DNA from: Coccinella septempunctata
Lineage: Eukaryota > Arthropoda > Insecta > Coleoptera > Coccinellidae
DNA length: 64,000 nt
Assembly: GCF_907165205.1 (NCBI RefSeq)
Contig: NC_058193.1
Span: forward strand, 3,286,001 to 3,350,000
Direction: 5' to 3'
In this document: positions 10,030 through 21,560 of the stretch, piece by piece
Numbering within the stretch: position 1 is the first letter of the stretch
Layout of the letters: each line of letters opens with the position of its first letter
Notes under the pieces: generated by a model
Database searches by the model: none
The model's input: only the letters and a program-made list of their open reading frames with translations
Told to the model about the DNA's origin: nothing
Position numbers and translations under genes: made by a program

Positions 10030-10545
10030 TGTAGAGTTGTATTCTGATCCCACAGAACTAATAAAAGGCAGACTGAACAGGTTCATATTGAAACTAAAAA
10101 AAAACACTTCAAAATTCATTTGCTCCTAAATTTTATGCACTACATAAGATTCATAAAAATATCATTCAGACCCATAGTCTCATGTATATAAGCACCGAAC
10201 TCTAATCTTTCACGTCACATTACCAGCATACTTACTGCCTACTACAATAAATCTAACCCTAACTACGTGCCAGATGAGTATGAATTTGTGAATTTGGTTA
10301 ATAACTTCACCATTCCAAAGGACCATCTGATGTTTAGTCTGGATACAATATCTCTTTTCACCAACGTGACTTTGGAAACCGTTATATCGATTATAGAGAT
10401 AAAATAGCAAGAACTCTATACTGGAGTATTTCACTACAAGACTTTCTCGATTGTATAAAGATCTTGTTCGAGTCAACTTTCTGCCAATTAAACAGACGTT
10501 TTTTCAAACAAGTGAAAGGCACACCAATGGAACTCCTATCCTCCC
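10030..10545 (+). pseudogene. Penelope-like reverse transcriptase fragment
   Basis: Frames carry FAPKFYALHKIHKN, then RPIVS-like residues, then LMFSLDTISLFTNVTLET, and finally FFKQVKGTPM. The 'LPK.HK', 'FSLDV.SLFTNVP' and 'Q..GT.MGSPLSP' blocks are characteristic of Penelope-like RTs and differ from LINE RTs. Frameshifts and stops separate the blocks. The YADD active site and the GIY-YIG domain are not here; a GIY-YIG tail from another Penelope copy lies at 49.3 kb. Confidence 0.7.
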
Positions 10546-10714
10546 CATTCTATCACAAATTTTAATTGAAATTAAAAATTGAAATTTTTTTATTAGGTAC
10601 CAAAATACATATAGAATTAATATATTTTATTTTGCCACAAAAGAAATTCTTGTGTGTGGCTCGAAAAATAACAAAATTAATAACTTACAGACGAAGGATG
10701 TAATATATTGAAAC

Positions 10715-11730
10715 AAAGCAAAAAGTTTATTTATTTCTCTTAGACGGCAACGGTCTAGAAAACCAATACAGAGTGAGAATAACAATGATAAGTTTTTACT
10801 GATTAATGAGAAAATGAATTATTAATTTGATTATAGTAAAGTTTAATCCGTGCAACAGTATGTTTTTTAAAAACACTAACACGTTTTAAGTTTCTAATAC
10901 TGATATCGATTAAATTCACAAATATATGAATGTAATTTCCCCTAATCTAGAATTTGTACTAAAAGGGTAGGCATTATTGTTGATATAATTTCTTGTGAAA
11001 TAACTATGAGGTAATGCATATGTGTAAATTTTTTTCGTATACCAATTTATTAAAAGTGTCTTAACATATATATATATATCTTGAAACAACTTTCCTGTAG
11101 GAAAGTCGGATGGTTTTTTATACATGATTTTAATTATTTTCCTATGAAGAATATCAAGTGGTTTCAGATTAGTATCAAAAACTCCACCCCAACCGAGACA
11201 ACCATATTCTAGGATAGAATTTACAAGTCCATAATAGATAATTTTTAAGGAATTTATATCTGTAATATTTGATGAATTTTCAAGGACATATATTGAATAT
11301 CTTAGTTTTTTTGCACAAGTTATCAATTTGGTAAGACCAACTTAAAAGGGAATCCATTTTTATTTTAAGATATTTAGCCTGTTTTTGTAAAAGTAAAATA
11401 CCAGAGTTACAAGTTTATGGAGAAATATTCGTAGAAGAAACATAGAAGTCACAACTGAAATGTGTAATAGGTACTTGTATTATATGAAGGTAAACTTTTA
11501 TTACGTTTGGTAAAAGGGATTATTACCGTTTTTGCTTTATTAAGAAGTAGACCATTAATGTTCATCCATTTCTTAGTTAAGAAAAGACCAAATTACACTT
11601 TATTCCTAAGTATATCCCAATTTTTATCTTCAAAAACCAAAACAGTGTCATGTTGTGTAATATATCATTTGTGGGATGTTTCATTAGAGAAGATTAATTT
11701 CAGAATACCACACTTTCAAAACCGCACTTG
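10715..11730 (-). pseudogene. LINE reverse transcriptase C-terminal half
   Basis: On the minus strand a decayed active-site region (HDTVLVFEDKNW, from the usual YADDT) lies near 11650. It is followed by LNKAKT, then KYLKIKMDSLLSWSYQIDNL, and an open stretch 11326-10916 with NSLKIIYYGLVNSILEYGCLGW. These are the YADD, 'KYLG..LD..L.W..HI' and 'Y..L..S.L.YG...WG' blocks of jockey-group LINEs in order. Several frame changes separate them. The 3' UTR probably runs to the AATAAATAAA near 10720. Confidence 0.65.
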
Positions 11731-11739
11731 AAAATTCAA

Positions 11740-12685
11740 AATAGATTTTCTTTTATATCTCTTGGATTTGAGAGCCGGGAGGATTGTGAAATAATGAAAA
11801 AAACAAAAAGGCACAAATATAATTCAAAAATAATACGTTGTCATTGAAAGAGTTTTTTCTATTATGAACAAGGTTAGCAAACGTTTTTAAACTCGTCCAT
11901 TTCAAGTAACTATCAAGGGGATACGTTCCACATTATATCACAGTCACCTGGAAAGCTGCTCCATTTGTGAGGTGATGAATTTGCAGTTAAAAACCGAACA
12001 AGTCAATCTTATGGTTGATTCAGTCATCACGAAATGTAGTCTTTTTTTTGTTTTGTTTTTCAATAAGGCCTATCACATACGATGTAAGGTTATAAAGGTT
12101 ATCATAATTTGTTATATCCATGATTTTTTCAACTTCGTCGTTTGACAGGTTTGTAGAGGTGTTTTTTCAAAAACGGTTCGTTTCGACTTACGAAAAAACA
12201 TTGTATACTAGTACTAGTTTTTGACCACCTACGCTACAATTCTCTGAAACCACAAAAACAGAACAGATCGTAGTATGAGCTCCGAAGAATTGATAATGCC
12301 ATCAATGGACAAGTCCTAATTCCTCATCGATGACAGAGATATATATTGGACAATAATTTAACATATACTGTGGAGTAGATCATATTAACGGTTTCCGAAG
12401 CTTTGTCAATGTTGTAATACTGTAACAAGATCATTTATCACGTGCAGTCGTACGCCATTTCGTTAATTAGAGATTCGTCCAACAGATATGGAACTAGGTT
12501 TCGTAATAAACGAGCTGACCAGTGACAGGTGAATCAGTTTTCAATGATGGGTAGGCTCCCTTGGAAAATTTTGCTTCAGTCCTACCCCAAATAAAACCGA
12601 GGTTTCGTGTTTCCATTCGAATAATAATCAAAAATTGGGAAGTTTGAGTGTAGTTTTCGGTCATTCTTGTTTGGAACATAACTTC
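11740..12685. other. No gene recognised
   Basis: AT-rich DNA without a domain I can name on either strand; only short accidental ORFs. Confidence 0.5.
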
Positions 12686-12689
12686 AATC

Positions 12690-13780
12690 CTAAATAACTA
12701 GGAGTTAAGCTGGATTCCTCGCCGAATTTTATTTGGAAAGTTTGCTTCTGCAGTTAAAAATTAGGAATAATATCCTGCATAAACCAGCTGATAATTCATG
12801 GGGGTGCTGATGCAACTACTCTTCGAACGGCGGTCCTAACTTTGGTTTGTTTGGCCGCTGAATATTATTGCCCCGTTTAGGTTACTAGTGCTCATGTGCA
12901 AAAATTTTATGCACCGTTGAATCGTTCTATGGGAACTATAACTGGAATTATTACATCTTCATCTATTCGATAGTTACCACTTCTTTCAAACATTTTACAG
13001 CGGAATAATCGTAGGCAGACTGCGATTATAACTTCTTGGAAAAAAATTCAATCGTTTCTTGACTCATTTCCAATTCTGTTCTACATTCCAGAAAATACGA
13101 TTCCAAGACTGAAGTCGCGAAAATCCTCATGTTTGTGTATGGTTTAACTCTTTTCTCAATTCGTTTATACGAGACAATTAAGGACCTTTTGCAGTCTGAA
13201 TGGAACACGTGGACTATTTTCAACCAAGATTAAGTTACTTATATCCGCGAATAGAGTTCCTGGTTTTGATCTTCTCAGGAAAATATGTGTATTCTGAATC
13301 ATTTAAGAAAAAGTCACGGACGTTGCAAGAGTAGGTATGCTCTTCAGATGGAATTCAGTTGAAAGCCCTAGTTGTCAATGCGGGGAACTAGAAGACCATA
13401 CATCATATGGTTTATCATTGTCCCATTTCAGGATGGGTTCAGGGCTATATATGCAGTTAGCGAATCTTTTTTTAATTAGGTTGTGAATTTTAGATCATAT
13501 TGAATCTATTTCCTTATTTTTCATTTTTCTGCTTTTGTTTTCTATCTATTTCAGATAAAAGTTTTTGATATCTTGGAGAAGACTTACTGGATTTTTTGGA
13601 TCAATTTTTGCGGTGCGTGATGCCCTTCAATATAATCTTATAATATACTACACACACGAGGAGAAAAGGTTTTTTACTGGGGTTTTTCCCTAAGCCCTCG
13701 TATCATGCGCAAAATTGTATGGTGCCCCGTTATGCTAGCCTCTGCTAACACTGTATCTGATACACATCTAAATCTATATA
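12690..13780 (+). pseudogene. LINE (jockey/R1-like) 3' half, copy A
   Basis: Frames contain NSWGADATTLRTAVLTLV and AAEYYCPVW, the 'WGA....LR...LAL.YS.AEY..PVW' block after the RT domain. Further on are FYIPENTIPRLKSRKS, NRVPGFDL and GHGRCKSR, the tail with a cysteine/histidine motif. The same tail and 3' UTR occur on the opposite strand at 42884-43740, where the protein frame is open; comparison shows several frameshifts here. The 3' UTR is shared through the AGAGGTTAGC-like region near 13735. Confidence 0.7.
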
Positions 13781-14189
13781 TTTATATCTAAAGTTATTCA
13801 AATCTTATAGGCAACAAGAAAAATCATCGGTTAGCTTAGTCACTGAAAATGTGTTTTTTCTACTCTTCTACTTGTGATTTTCAACATACTTTCTCAACTA
13901 ATTTCAGTTTAGAAATTTTCACATTCCTATACATTGGTGTCGAAAAGTGAAATACTCCTCGGTTAGGTGCGGACAATTTTTTTTTCGGACTAGTGCGAGA
14001 AAAGAATACTTATGAATAAATTATATGGATGTAAAACAAAATAATATTTTCAACTCATGCGCATGAGGTGTCTTTTCGCGCATGACAACCGCGTGATAAA
14101 ACTTTCCAAACTTGCATTCTGCCAGTTCATAAATATGAATAAAGACTACAACCCTGAATATTTCAGTTGCCAACGAACTGAGAACAATT
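13781..14189. other. No gene recognised
   Basis: AT-rich spacer between two LINE remnants; nothing supportable seen. Confidence 0.45.
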
Positions 14190-14460
14190 TGAAGTGCTAT
14201 CCCAAGAATGATGCTTGGTATTAGTCTTCGAGATCACATCCCTAATGAGAAAATACGCTGAAAAACAAAAAGGGTAGGGGCAGGACACATTGCAAGACAG
14301 AGGACGATGGATCGACATGGCATATCACCCAGTAGAGACCAAGATTGAGCAAGAGAATCGTCGAATGACCTCTCGAACAGTGGATAGGGATCTAAATGAC
14401 TAGGAGAACTCGAATAGGATTATGTCCGAGATTGAATGAAGAAAGTCTGCTGATTAAAAA
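14190..14460 (+). pseudogene. LINE ORF2 C-terminal remnant
   Basis: Frames give MLGISLRDHIPNEKIR, then VGAGHIARQ and RWIDMAYHP. These match the insect LINE tail 'RMLGISLRDR..N..IR..T.V......W.WAGHIAR..DGRW....'. Stop codons and at least one frame change are present. Only the tail survives. Confidence 0.6.
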
Positions 14461-14469
14461 GAATATCAA

Positions 14470-15023
14470 TAAATTACATGCTGCAGAACAATAACAAAGA
14501 AAAAAATGAAATGTGTCGAAATTGTTAGTTTTACCTAATTATTTTTATGTTTATCTCATTATTGTTTCAACCACTTGATCAACGACTATTTTTGTAGTTT
14601 CATAATATATTTGTTTGTGTTAGTTAACGATTTTATGAATTCAGATGTAAAGTATTTTATTCTACTGTAACATCCCCAAATTGTAGGGCACTTCTCAGGG
14701 AGATACTAGGTGTAATTACCCCCCTCCCAAGAAAATAGCTTTCCTAAATGAATCTAGGTGAGCTAGAATAAATATCTCTTTCCCTGCTTTCACTCATTAT
14801 CTCAGGTCAGTTCTCTAAAACTTGCCAAGTACCCCTTCCAAACTTAGACTCTGGATGCGCCCCTGACCTACAATGGTGATTTCGAGTCGAAAACAAGATT
14901 CGTTGGAATATAGGGTATTAGTGAGAACTATCCGAGTTGTTCTTCTACAAATTTATTCGGTGTGTCGAAATAAGAAACGATATAGTCACTAATATACAAC
15001 TCTGGAATCCAACAATTTACAAG
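14470..15023. other. No gene recognised
   Basis: AT-rich DNA up to the Tc1 target site; no supportable feature. Confidence 0.45.
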
Positions 15024-15240
15024 TACACTGCTCAAAAAAATTAACGCACATTCTGAAAATCTCAATTTTAATAAAAGTTAATTCTGCATTGATTTCATTA
15101 CTTATTTTTTATGTTCTCTCGGGAAGGTTTTGAACGAAACAAGACACATTAAATGAAAGAAAAATTCAGGATTTCACCGAATCTTACGTGAACGAAGAGA
15201 AATGAACAATTTTCAAAATACTGAAATACTGAAAAGTGAT

Positions 15241-17470
15241 TTAATACTTGGTATTTCCACCCCTCGCGTTAATTACAGCTCGGCAACGACGGTTCATACT
15301 CAAAATGAGTGATCTTAAAATGTTCTGATCTAATCCTTCCCATATTTTGTAATGAGAAAATGGGTTTTCAAACCTTTTCCCTCATTTTAGAATAATCTTT
15401 CAGTTTTCATTGTCAAGCAATTTTATTTTCGAATTAATTTTGGAGAAAAATATTTTCAATTTCCAATTCAGGATTCCGACATCGTTCGGAATTGTAAACA
15501 TACCGTACCGTTTTTATTTCCTAAAAACGATGTCGCACCGTATAAAACATCCTGAATTGGAAGATAACCGAGTTTTTTTTTGTTCGCTAGCTAGATAAGT
15601 CGAAATTAAGACATTTGCATCGAGGCAAATTTACCGAATTTCGACTGTCGGGCACATCTGATTTCCGCACCCCCCCTGTGGGTATAAAATCAGATGTTCC
15701 CCCGCAGGCCACTTCACTTACGATTAACTTGCTGCCGACTTACGTTTTTCACTTACGATTGATTCACCGAATGTTAATTTGCTGTCACATAGTTTTTCGC
15801 TTACGACTAGTACCGGCCGTCAATATATAATAATTAGAAGATTTCTTTTAGTTCTTTTTCTTACTAATAGAATTCCAGTTTTTTTTGTATTAGTATTCAC
15901 CGTGTTTAGGCAATTCGTTCAAATTTGTGAGTGGCCAAGCCATAGGTGAGACGACACTCCGTTATTTTTTTATATAATATTAGAACTTCAGCCTCCCTTC
16001 ATCCCTTCCTATCCCGGGTTAAGTTCCACCCCTACTGCTAAAGCACCCCTCTGGCGTGGATACTCAGGGGGTGCGGAGGCACTTTGGAGTGGCTAACCCT
16101 CTTTCCTCCCCCGTTGTTTCGACGCTCACCTCAGCTGTTATCGAAGAACCCCGCTGGCGTGGATAGTCAGGGGGCGAAGAACGCACCTAGGGGTGAGCTG
16201 TCGTAAGTCTGTGCCGTCTTTCATCCCCTCACCTGGCTGCAGTCCGATATCTATCCGTTAAGTGTACGTCTCAGGTTCTGGCTGGCGAACAAGTCCGTTA
16301 ACCCCCGTATACCGTTTGAGATCGGATCCCGTGTTATTCCGTCCGTTTTGCCCCTGTGAATCTCACCGATTTCGAGTCACTGTAAGAATTTTGTAATAGT
16401 GCCATTTGTGTTCCCCTTTTACGAGTCGATAAATAAAAGTTGTGTACGTTGATTCTGACTATCATTGGGCGTCGCTAACACCCTAGACACCAGGGAACCT
16501 TGTCTCCGGCTAGTAGCTGCCAGGGTTTGCTATTCTCCCTTAAAGAATAGCTGGCGCTCGAGTACACCGAGGAAAATCCTTTACAATTTCTCCGAGTTGG
16601 GTTCCTAAGTCATTAAGAGTAGCTGGATGATTTTCTGAACTTCTCAGCCTTCTATTGAGATTGTCCCAAACCTGCTCAATCGGATTGAGATCTGGACTTC
16701 TTGCTGGCCATTCCATTCGAGAGACTGGCATTATCGTCCATAAAAATGAAATTTTCACCAATGTATGGGGCAAATGGCAATACATGCTCTTCAAGAATGT
16801 TCCTTATATACTTATCAGCATTCATAGCTCCATTATCAACGACCACTAGGTCTGTGCGAGCAGTCAAAGATATTCCACCCCATATCATAATCGATCCTCC
16901 CCCGAAACCAGTAGTATTCAGGAAATTGCACTGAGCATATCTTTCATGTGGACGTCTGTATACAAGGGAACGTCGATCACAATGGTAGAGGCAGAATCTA
17001 GACTCATCTGTGAAGAGAACTCTTTCCCAATCGGCCTCTTCCCAATGGATATGCTCTCTCGCAAAATCCAAACGCGCCCTTCGATGGGCTGGGGTAAGAG
17101 CTGGGCCTCTTGCCGCGACACGAGGCCTTAAATCATATTCTCTGAGGCGATTTCTTATTGTCTGAGTGCTAATTTGCACCTCATGAGTTTGCTCAAGCCG
17201 AATTTGAAGGAGGCGAGCGGTTGCAAACCGTTGTCTCAACGAAGAAACTTTCAAGTAACGTTCTTGAATGGCAGTTGTTACCCGTGGTCTACCCTGTCCT
17301 GGTCTTCGGACATTCATACCTGTCTCCCTGAATCGCTGCAACATTCTGGAAACACTTGTATGGGAAACTCCAAACCTTTCTGCAATTCTTGTGTATGTCC
17401 ACCCTTCTTCTCGCAAAACTACCGCTTGGGCACATTCCTCTTGGGTCAAATTGCGTGTTTCGCGTTGCAT
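15241..17470 (-). pseudogene. Tc1-like transposase, frameshifted and split by an LTR
   Basis: The ATG at 17468-17470 opens MQRETRNLTQEE, followed by two helix-turn-helix regions and the DDE core: FTDESRF (first D, ~17010), FMDDNA (second D, ~16735) and NPIEQVW (E, ~16685). Compared with the copy at 63.4 kb, 47 bp are deleted between the second D and the E, shifting the frame. The C-terminus is cut by a solo LTR; its last codons lie beyond, with SLILSMNRRCRAVINARGG ending at a TAA at 15241-15243. It would cut and rejoin DNA at TIRs if intact; here it cannot. Confidence 0.85.
15348..16585 (+). mobile_element. Solo LTR, 1238 bp, with ATTT target duplication
   Basis: It begins TGTAATGAG and ends CCTTTACA, and is flanked by ATTT at 15344-15347 and 16586-16589. 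The uninterrupted site is seen in the second Tc1 copy near 63290 (CCCAGATTTTTCCGAG), which proves the boundaries. It is clearly richer in G+C than its surroundings from 16000 to 16550. AATAAA lies at 16432. A 21/22-bp direct repeat (CTGGCGTGGATA.TCAGGGGG) occurs at 16051 and 16154. No open frame is convincing. Orientation is set by the poly(A) signal and by TG...CA ends. A 4-bp duplication would suit Ty3/gypsy; the family is not identified. Confidence 0.8.
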
Positions 17471-17889
17471 AGCGATCGAGTGTAGAAAATCAAACGAAAG
17501 AAAAACTATTGATCACTAGAATTGATCGAGAACAACTGATTTCAGAATAGAGCCAATACATTCAAAATCTGATATTTTTTTATTCCTGCTGGGAAAAAAC
17601 ATCTGTATTGAAGAAAACCGTTGAAAGTGGATAACATATGCATGCATAATTCTGATAAAAATAATTATCATTGAGAACACCTTCAGTTGTAGAATAAATT
17701 TGAGATTTCCATAATGTGCGTCAATTTTCTTGCGCAGTGTATATAAACTAGTTTATACTCTTAACAAAACGAATCCGCAGCAATAAAACAGTAAAAATGC
17801 AGGGCTACTGAATTCAAGTAAGAATATTCAAGGAAATACTATTTTCTAAACGCACTCTGATTATTCGCAATGTAAAACAACTAAATGAA

Positions 17890-18326
17890 CAGTCAGAAAC
17901 GCAGGGAACTCAAAAGAGGATATTTATCCAATATAGAATGACTACTCAATACAGAATAATTACTCAGTTTACAATCAGGGATCGGTGGAGTAACATTTTT
18001 TTTCTGTACCCCTTTCGTATTACGGACACGGTATGTCGTGTGCTGAAAATGGGTAAATTTCGCTTCGATAAAATGTTTTAATTCTGGATTATTAGCACTG
18101 ACAAACAAAAACGTCGTTATTTCTTAATTGAGAATGTTTTTCACGGTGCTTCATCGTTTTTCAGGACAAAACAAGGGATAGCAACGGTCAGTAATGTTTA
18201 CGGTTTTCCACTATGTCATCCTGAATTGGAATTGAAATTATATTAAGTGAAACCGAAAACGAAAAAATAGCCGAATAATCTTGAAATGAGGGTCGATTTC
18301 TGTTGAAAAAATAAAGCCTCATTACA
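17890..18326 (-). repeat. Diverged second copy of the solo LTR (5' part)
   Basis: Read on the minus strand from 18326, the sequence starts TGTAATGAG like the LTR at 15348. It then shares TTCCAATTCAGGAT, then a region matching TTAAGACATTTGCATCGAGG with changes, and a TATAAAATCAGATGTT-like block. Similarity is patchy (many substitutions and indels). It appears to be an old copy of the same LTR family in opposite orientation, 1.3 kb from the young one. Confidence 0.55.
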
Positions 18327-18582
18327 GTTTTTTCGGAATATTGAAGTTAGTACCTCAATTCACTATAGGATATATGAGTGATGATGTCAATCCCCTGGAG
18401 TATTATCACAACTCAAATCATTGTCGTTGTAAAAAACTTCAACATGTTGTTTTTGAATTATTCTATAAAAATGACAATAAGACTCATAACTAATAAATAT
18501 TGCATACTACTCGGTTGTATTCTCGTCCATGCTATAGGATGAAAGTGGTATCGTAGGGAGTTGGACAAATCAAAGGCTTTTT

Positions 18583-18640
18583 ATAACTTCGTCGACGTTT
18601 CGGAACCGATTGTTCCTTTCTCAAGACTGGAAAAAATTAC
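18583..18640 (-). ncRNA. Degenerate hammerhead-like motif
   Basis: The minus strand reads CTTGAGA, then the perfect stem GGAAC/GTTCC with loop AATCG, then GAAACGTCGACG. The stem II-GAAA-CGTC arrangement matches the motif at 2588-2628, but the core CUGANGA is not met exactly (CTTGAGA). Probably a relic Penelope terminal repeat. No adjoining RT is seen. Confidence 0.4.
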
Positions 18641-18764
18641 CAATCTATTCTGCTAGAAACTAATCATCCCTAACGAATGTAGGTACTCTGGTCAATGTAG
18701 GTAATTATTCCAAGAAGTGAGTTTGTTTTGTACCTGATTGATTCTATCTCTGCTGTTTATATAA

Positions 18765-19705
18765 CTAATTAATCGCTATTAAAGCTCTTTGACAAACTCT
18801 GACAGATGGTAGCTGTGAATATTCTGAACATTTTTTTTCTATGAACATATATCCGATTCGTTTGTGTTTAGAATATACAAGCATTTGAAAAATCATATTT
18901 TTATGTTCAAATCATAATAATAAATGGAAATTTTGAGACTATAAAAATTGTTCGAAATGTCCTCCTTCGGCTTGAATGCAAGCTTCACATTGACGAACTA
19001 AAGATGCAGTAACTCGGCGGATCAGATTTGGGTCGTTTCGTATTTGGTTTGCTGCATCTTGAATTCTATCAAGTAATTGTTAATGAGATTGGATTTCAAC
19101 ATGATAAACAAGCTACCTTTTACGTACCCATAAATAAAAATCTGAGGTATTTAAATCAGGCGAACGCGGTGGCCATTGTGTTAGTCCTCCTTGACCTATC
19201 CATTTATTCAGCCAACTGACTACTTTTTTCCCTCTATATGGTAGTGCACCATCGTGCTGATACCACATATTTCAAACAATATTGAGCTCTGAGTCATCAA
19301 CGAAGTCAAAAAGATTGTGCTCCGAAATTTTTTCATACAAATCTGCATTCAAACGATCATTTATAACATGTACTGGCATCAAATCGTTTTTAAAAATCCC
19401 AGCCCAAACGTTTACACTGAAACGTTACTGAAATCTTCTTTGTCTAATAGTATATGGATTCTGCAGTGCCCATACATGTTATGATTATTGTTGATACCAT
19501 CCTTAGTGAAACAAGTGTCAAATGAGTAATTAAAAAACCAATATTTTCTGTTGGCCCACTTAATAAAAACATGAAAAAAAAATTTTCAAATGCTTGTAAC
19601 TCCTAAACGAAAACGAATCGGACCTACGTTCGTGGCAAAAAAAAGTTCAGAAGAAGCACAGCTACCTTCAGTCGAAGTTTGTCATAGGGCATTTAGAACA
19701 CCCTG
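18765..19705 (-). mobile_element. mariner-type element with ~130-bp inverted repeats
   Basis: The right end is CACCCTG followed by TA. The last ~125 bp of the right arm match the left arm in inverse: both contain TTTTTCAAATGCTTGTA, AAACGAATCGGA and GGTAGCTGTG. Internally deleted transposase coding DNA lies between. The left terminus is blurred by substitutions. Confidence 0.65.
18940..19460 (-). pseudogene. mariner-type (DDE) transposase, C-terminal part
   Basis: Minus-strand frames give VNVWAGIFKNDLMPV, then HDGALPYRGKKVVSWLNKW and TQWPPRSPDLN, then LLDRIQDAANQIRNDPNLI and CEACIQAEGGHFEQFL. The order VWAGI / QHDGA / WPPRSPDL..DF..WG / GGHFE.L is that of the insect transposases with a DUF4817-type N-terminus and a DDE_3 catalytic domain. 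The second D (HDGA) and the PRSPDL..D region are visible. Stops and small deletions are present, and the N-terminal half is absent. Confidence 0.7.
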
Positions 19706-19711
19706 TATAAG

Positions 19712-20335
19712 CTCTTGACCTGAAGGTTCCCATTAATTCCAAAGAGTTCAGACTCACCAATTGTTGTCTTGATCGTTATCACTCACCTGAAATGAAAAAC
19801 AAAACATTAGATAGATGGTATTTTTCATTTTGGATATGCATATTATTGCGAATTTCCACTCACAGGGTGAAATTAACTTTCTGCGTTTCAAAATGTAGAT
19901 AAAATTGGGTTCATGAACTTTAGAAATCCGGTTCTTAAATAGGTAGTTATTTATTCAAGTAGTTTATTAATGAAATCGATCAATTCTCGCTCCACTCGAT
20001 TGTTAATAGTCGCTAGATTGATATAGACTTGATTAAAGAAAATTCTACCTCAGTGCAAGGGAGTTGAAGAAATCCCGACTGAAAAATATTTGAACGGAAG
20101 TTATATGAATATATCTTACAGCGCGATGAAATATGAAATCGTTTGAATATGGAATTGATTGTACCTTTTGCTATTTGTCAGATATTCAGGTGAAACGTAT
20201 ACGGCTAAACAAGAGATGCTCAGTATAACAACAATTCAAACTCAGCGATATTTCAACTGAAAAACTCTATAATTAACTCGTCTAATACAAGAGTTCATCC
20301 AAATAACAGCGACAGCAAACCATCATTGACGTCAT
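19712..20335. other. No gene recognised
   Basis: Non-coding AT-rich sequence; nothing supportable. Confidence 0.45.
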
Positions 20336-20416
20336 TTCATTTCATATTTGTTTTTATTGTATAAAAATGTAATTTAATTTGAAATAAAGAAGCATTGAAT
20401 TGAATTGAATTGAATC
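20336..20416 (+). repeat. LINE 3' tail with (ATTGA)n
   Basis: The stretch ends in AAATAAAG and four ATTGA-type units, a common 3' terminus of insect jockey-group LINEs. The upstream body is not recognisable, so this is a very short 5'-truncated copy. Confidence 0.4.
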
Positions 20417-20559
20417 ATTGGCATAAAGATCAGTGACGGCTCGTCAGGGTATGCAGGATCGGCCCGGCCGACAAAATAATCAAGAAGTAGAAAATAATTA
20501 TAATAACTTATTTTTTTTAACACTAATTCTGAATGATCAATTTCGATATTTAAATCTCG

Positions 20560-21560
20560 ATTAATTCCCTCGTATAACGTAGTACAACTTATTTCGATCA
20601 GCATGACGCCCCGGTCGCCCTGAATTATTTTTGTTGATGAGCATAGAAAAATGTAGCATCGTATCATTACAATCAAAAGTGCGGGATTCACCAAAGAACA
20701 AACCAACTACACCCAGATCATCATCCAACCAACCGTGCACAGAGTTCATCAGTTCACACGCAGCAGTCTCAGTTGACCTGTTTGCAGTGAATCCATGCTG
20801 GCAACTCGTAACAATCGAGAACTTCTTCAGGCAATCTAGCATTCTATCATACACTATTCGCTCGATAACCATTGACAAACAACAATGAAATTGGGCAATA
20901 GTTAGATATGTCATCAGTAGCTTTCTTTTTATGGACAGGAATTATCTTTGCTGACTTAAGTACTACAGGAATCTTACCCGAAGTCACCGACAAATTCACG
21001 AGATATGCTAAATGCTCGGATACGAAAGGAGCCAAAGATTTCAAAATCTTCACCGAAATCATATCCATTTCACTGCTATTTTTATTTTTGTGACCTCTCA
21101 AAGCAGTCTCAACCTCATGAGCCAAAACAGGAGAGGAGAAAAAATTGCCTGCCGAAAGTGATGACGTTGTGCAAGAAATGGGCAGATTTAAACCAAAATG
21201 ATAATTGACACTAACTGAGAAGTAACTTCCAAACGCCTCAGCCACTTCTGATTGCTGAGAAACAACCTCGCCGTCACCGCAATCTTACCGGTAGTGACAG
21301 TTGATGACATCTCTGTTCGAACCAACTTCCGAACAGTTCTATTTTTTGTTGTTGGAGCTCTCCAAGATTTTCTTGAATTATTCATGCTTGGTAGACTTCA
21401 ACAAGTTTGCGTATTCTCTTTTCACAAATAAATACTGCTTTCTGCTCTCCTCACATCTCAAGTTCTGGCAAACCAATGAAATCTTTCAGATGTCAGCTCA
21501 CTGCCCTGACCTCATCGCTAACCCAATCGTACCTTCCGAAATCATAAGTACAAACTTTGA
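20560..21560 (-). pseudogene. LINE (jockey-like) ORF2, pre-RT and RT N-terminal region
   Basis: In order on the minus strand: YDWVSDEVRA (~21530), REYANLLKSTKHE, GDGEVVSQQSEVAEAFGSYF, then KIIPVHKK and ISNYCPISLL (RT motif 1-2 region), then CQHGFTANRSTETAACELM and GLFFGESRTFDCND (motif A region, normally 'LF.DLSKAFD.'). At least three frame changes occur. The YADD site and everything beyond are missing; the coding similarity stops near 20640, where unrelated DNA starts. Confidence 0.75.

Larger units (their letters stand above)
15026..17739 (-). mobile_element. Tc1-like DNA transposon, copy 1
   Basis: Ends are CACTGCTCAAAAAAATTAAC on the left and its near inverse (TCAATTTTCTTGCGCAGTG) on the right, each bordered by TA, the Tc1/mariner target duplication. 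Transposase is on the minus strand. A solo LTR (15348-16585) has inserted within it. Without that insert the element is about 1.47 kb. A second copy with the same left end starts at 62970. Confidence 0.85.

Noticed and set aside
20431..20470. CAGTGACGGCTCGTC, resembling a hAT-type end
   Set aside because: No matching inverted end or 8-bp duplication was found around the neighbouring LINE fragment.
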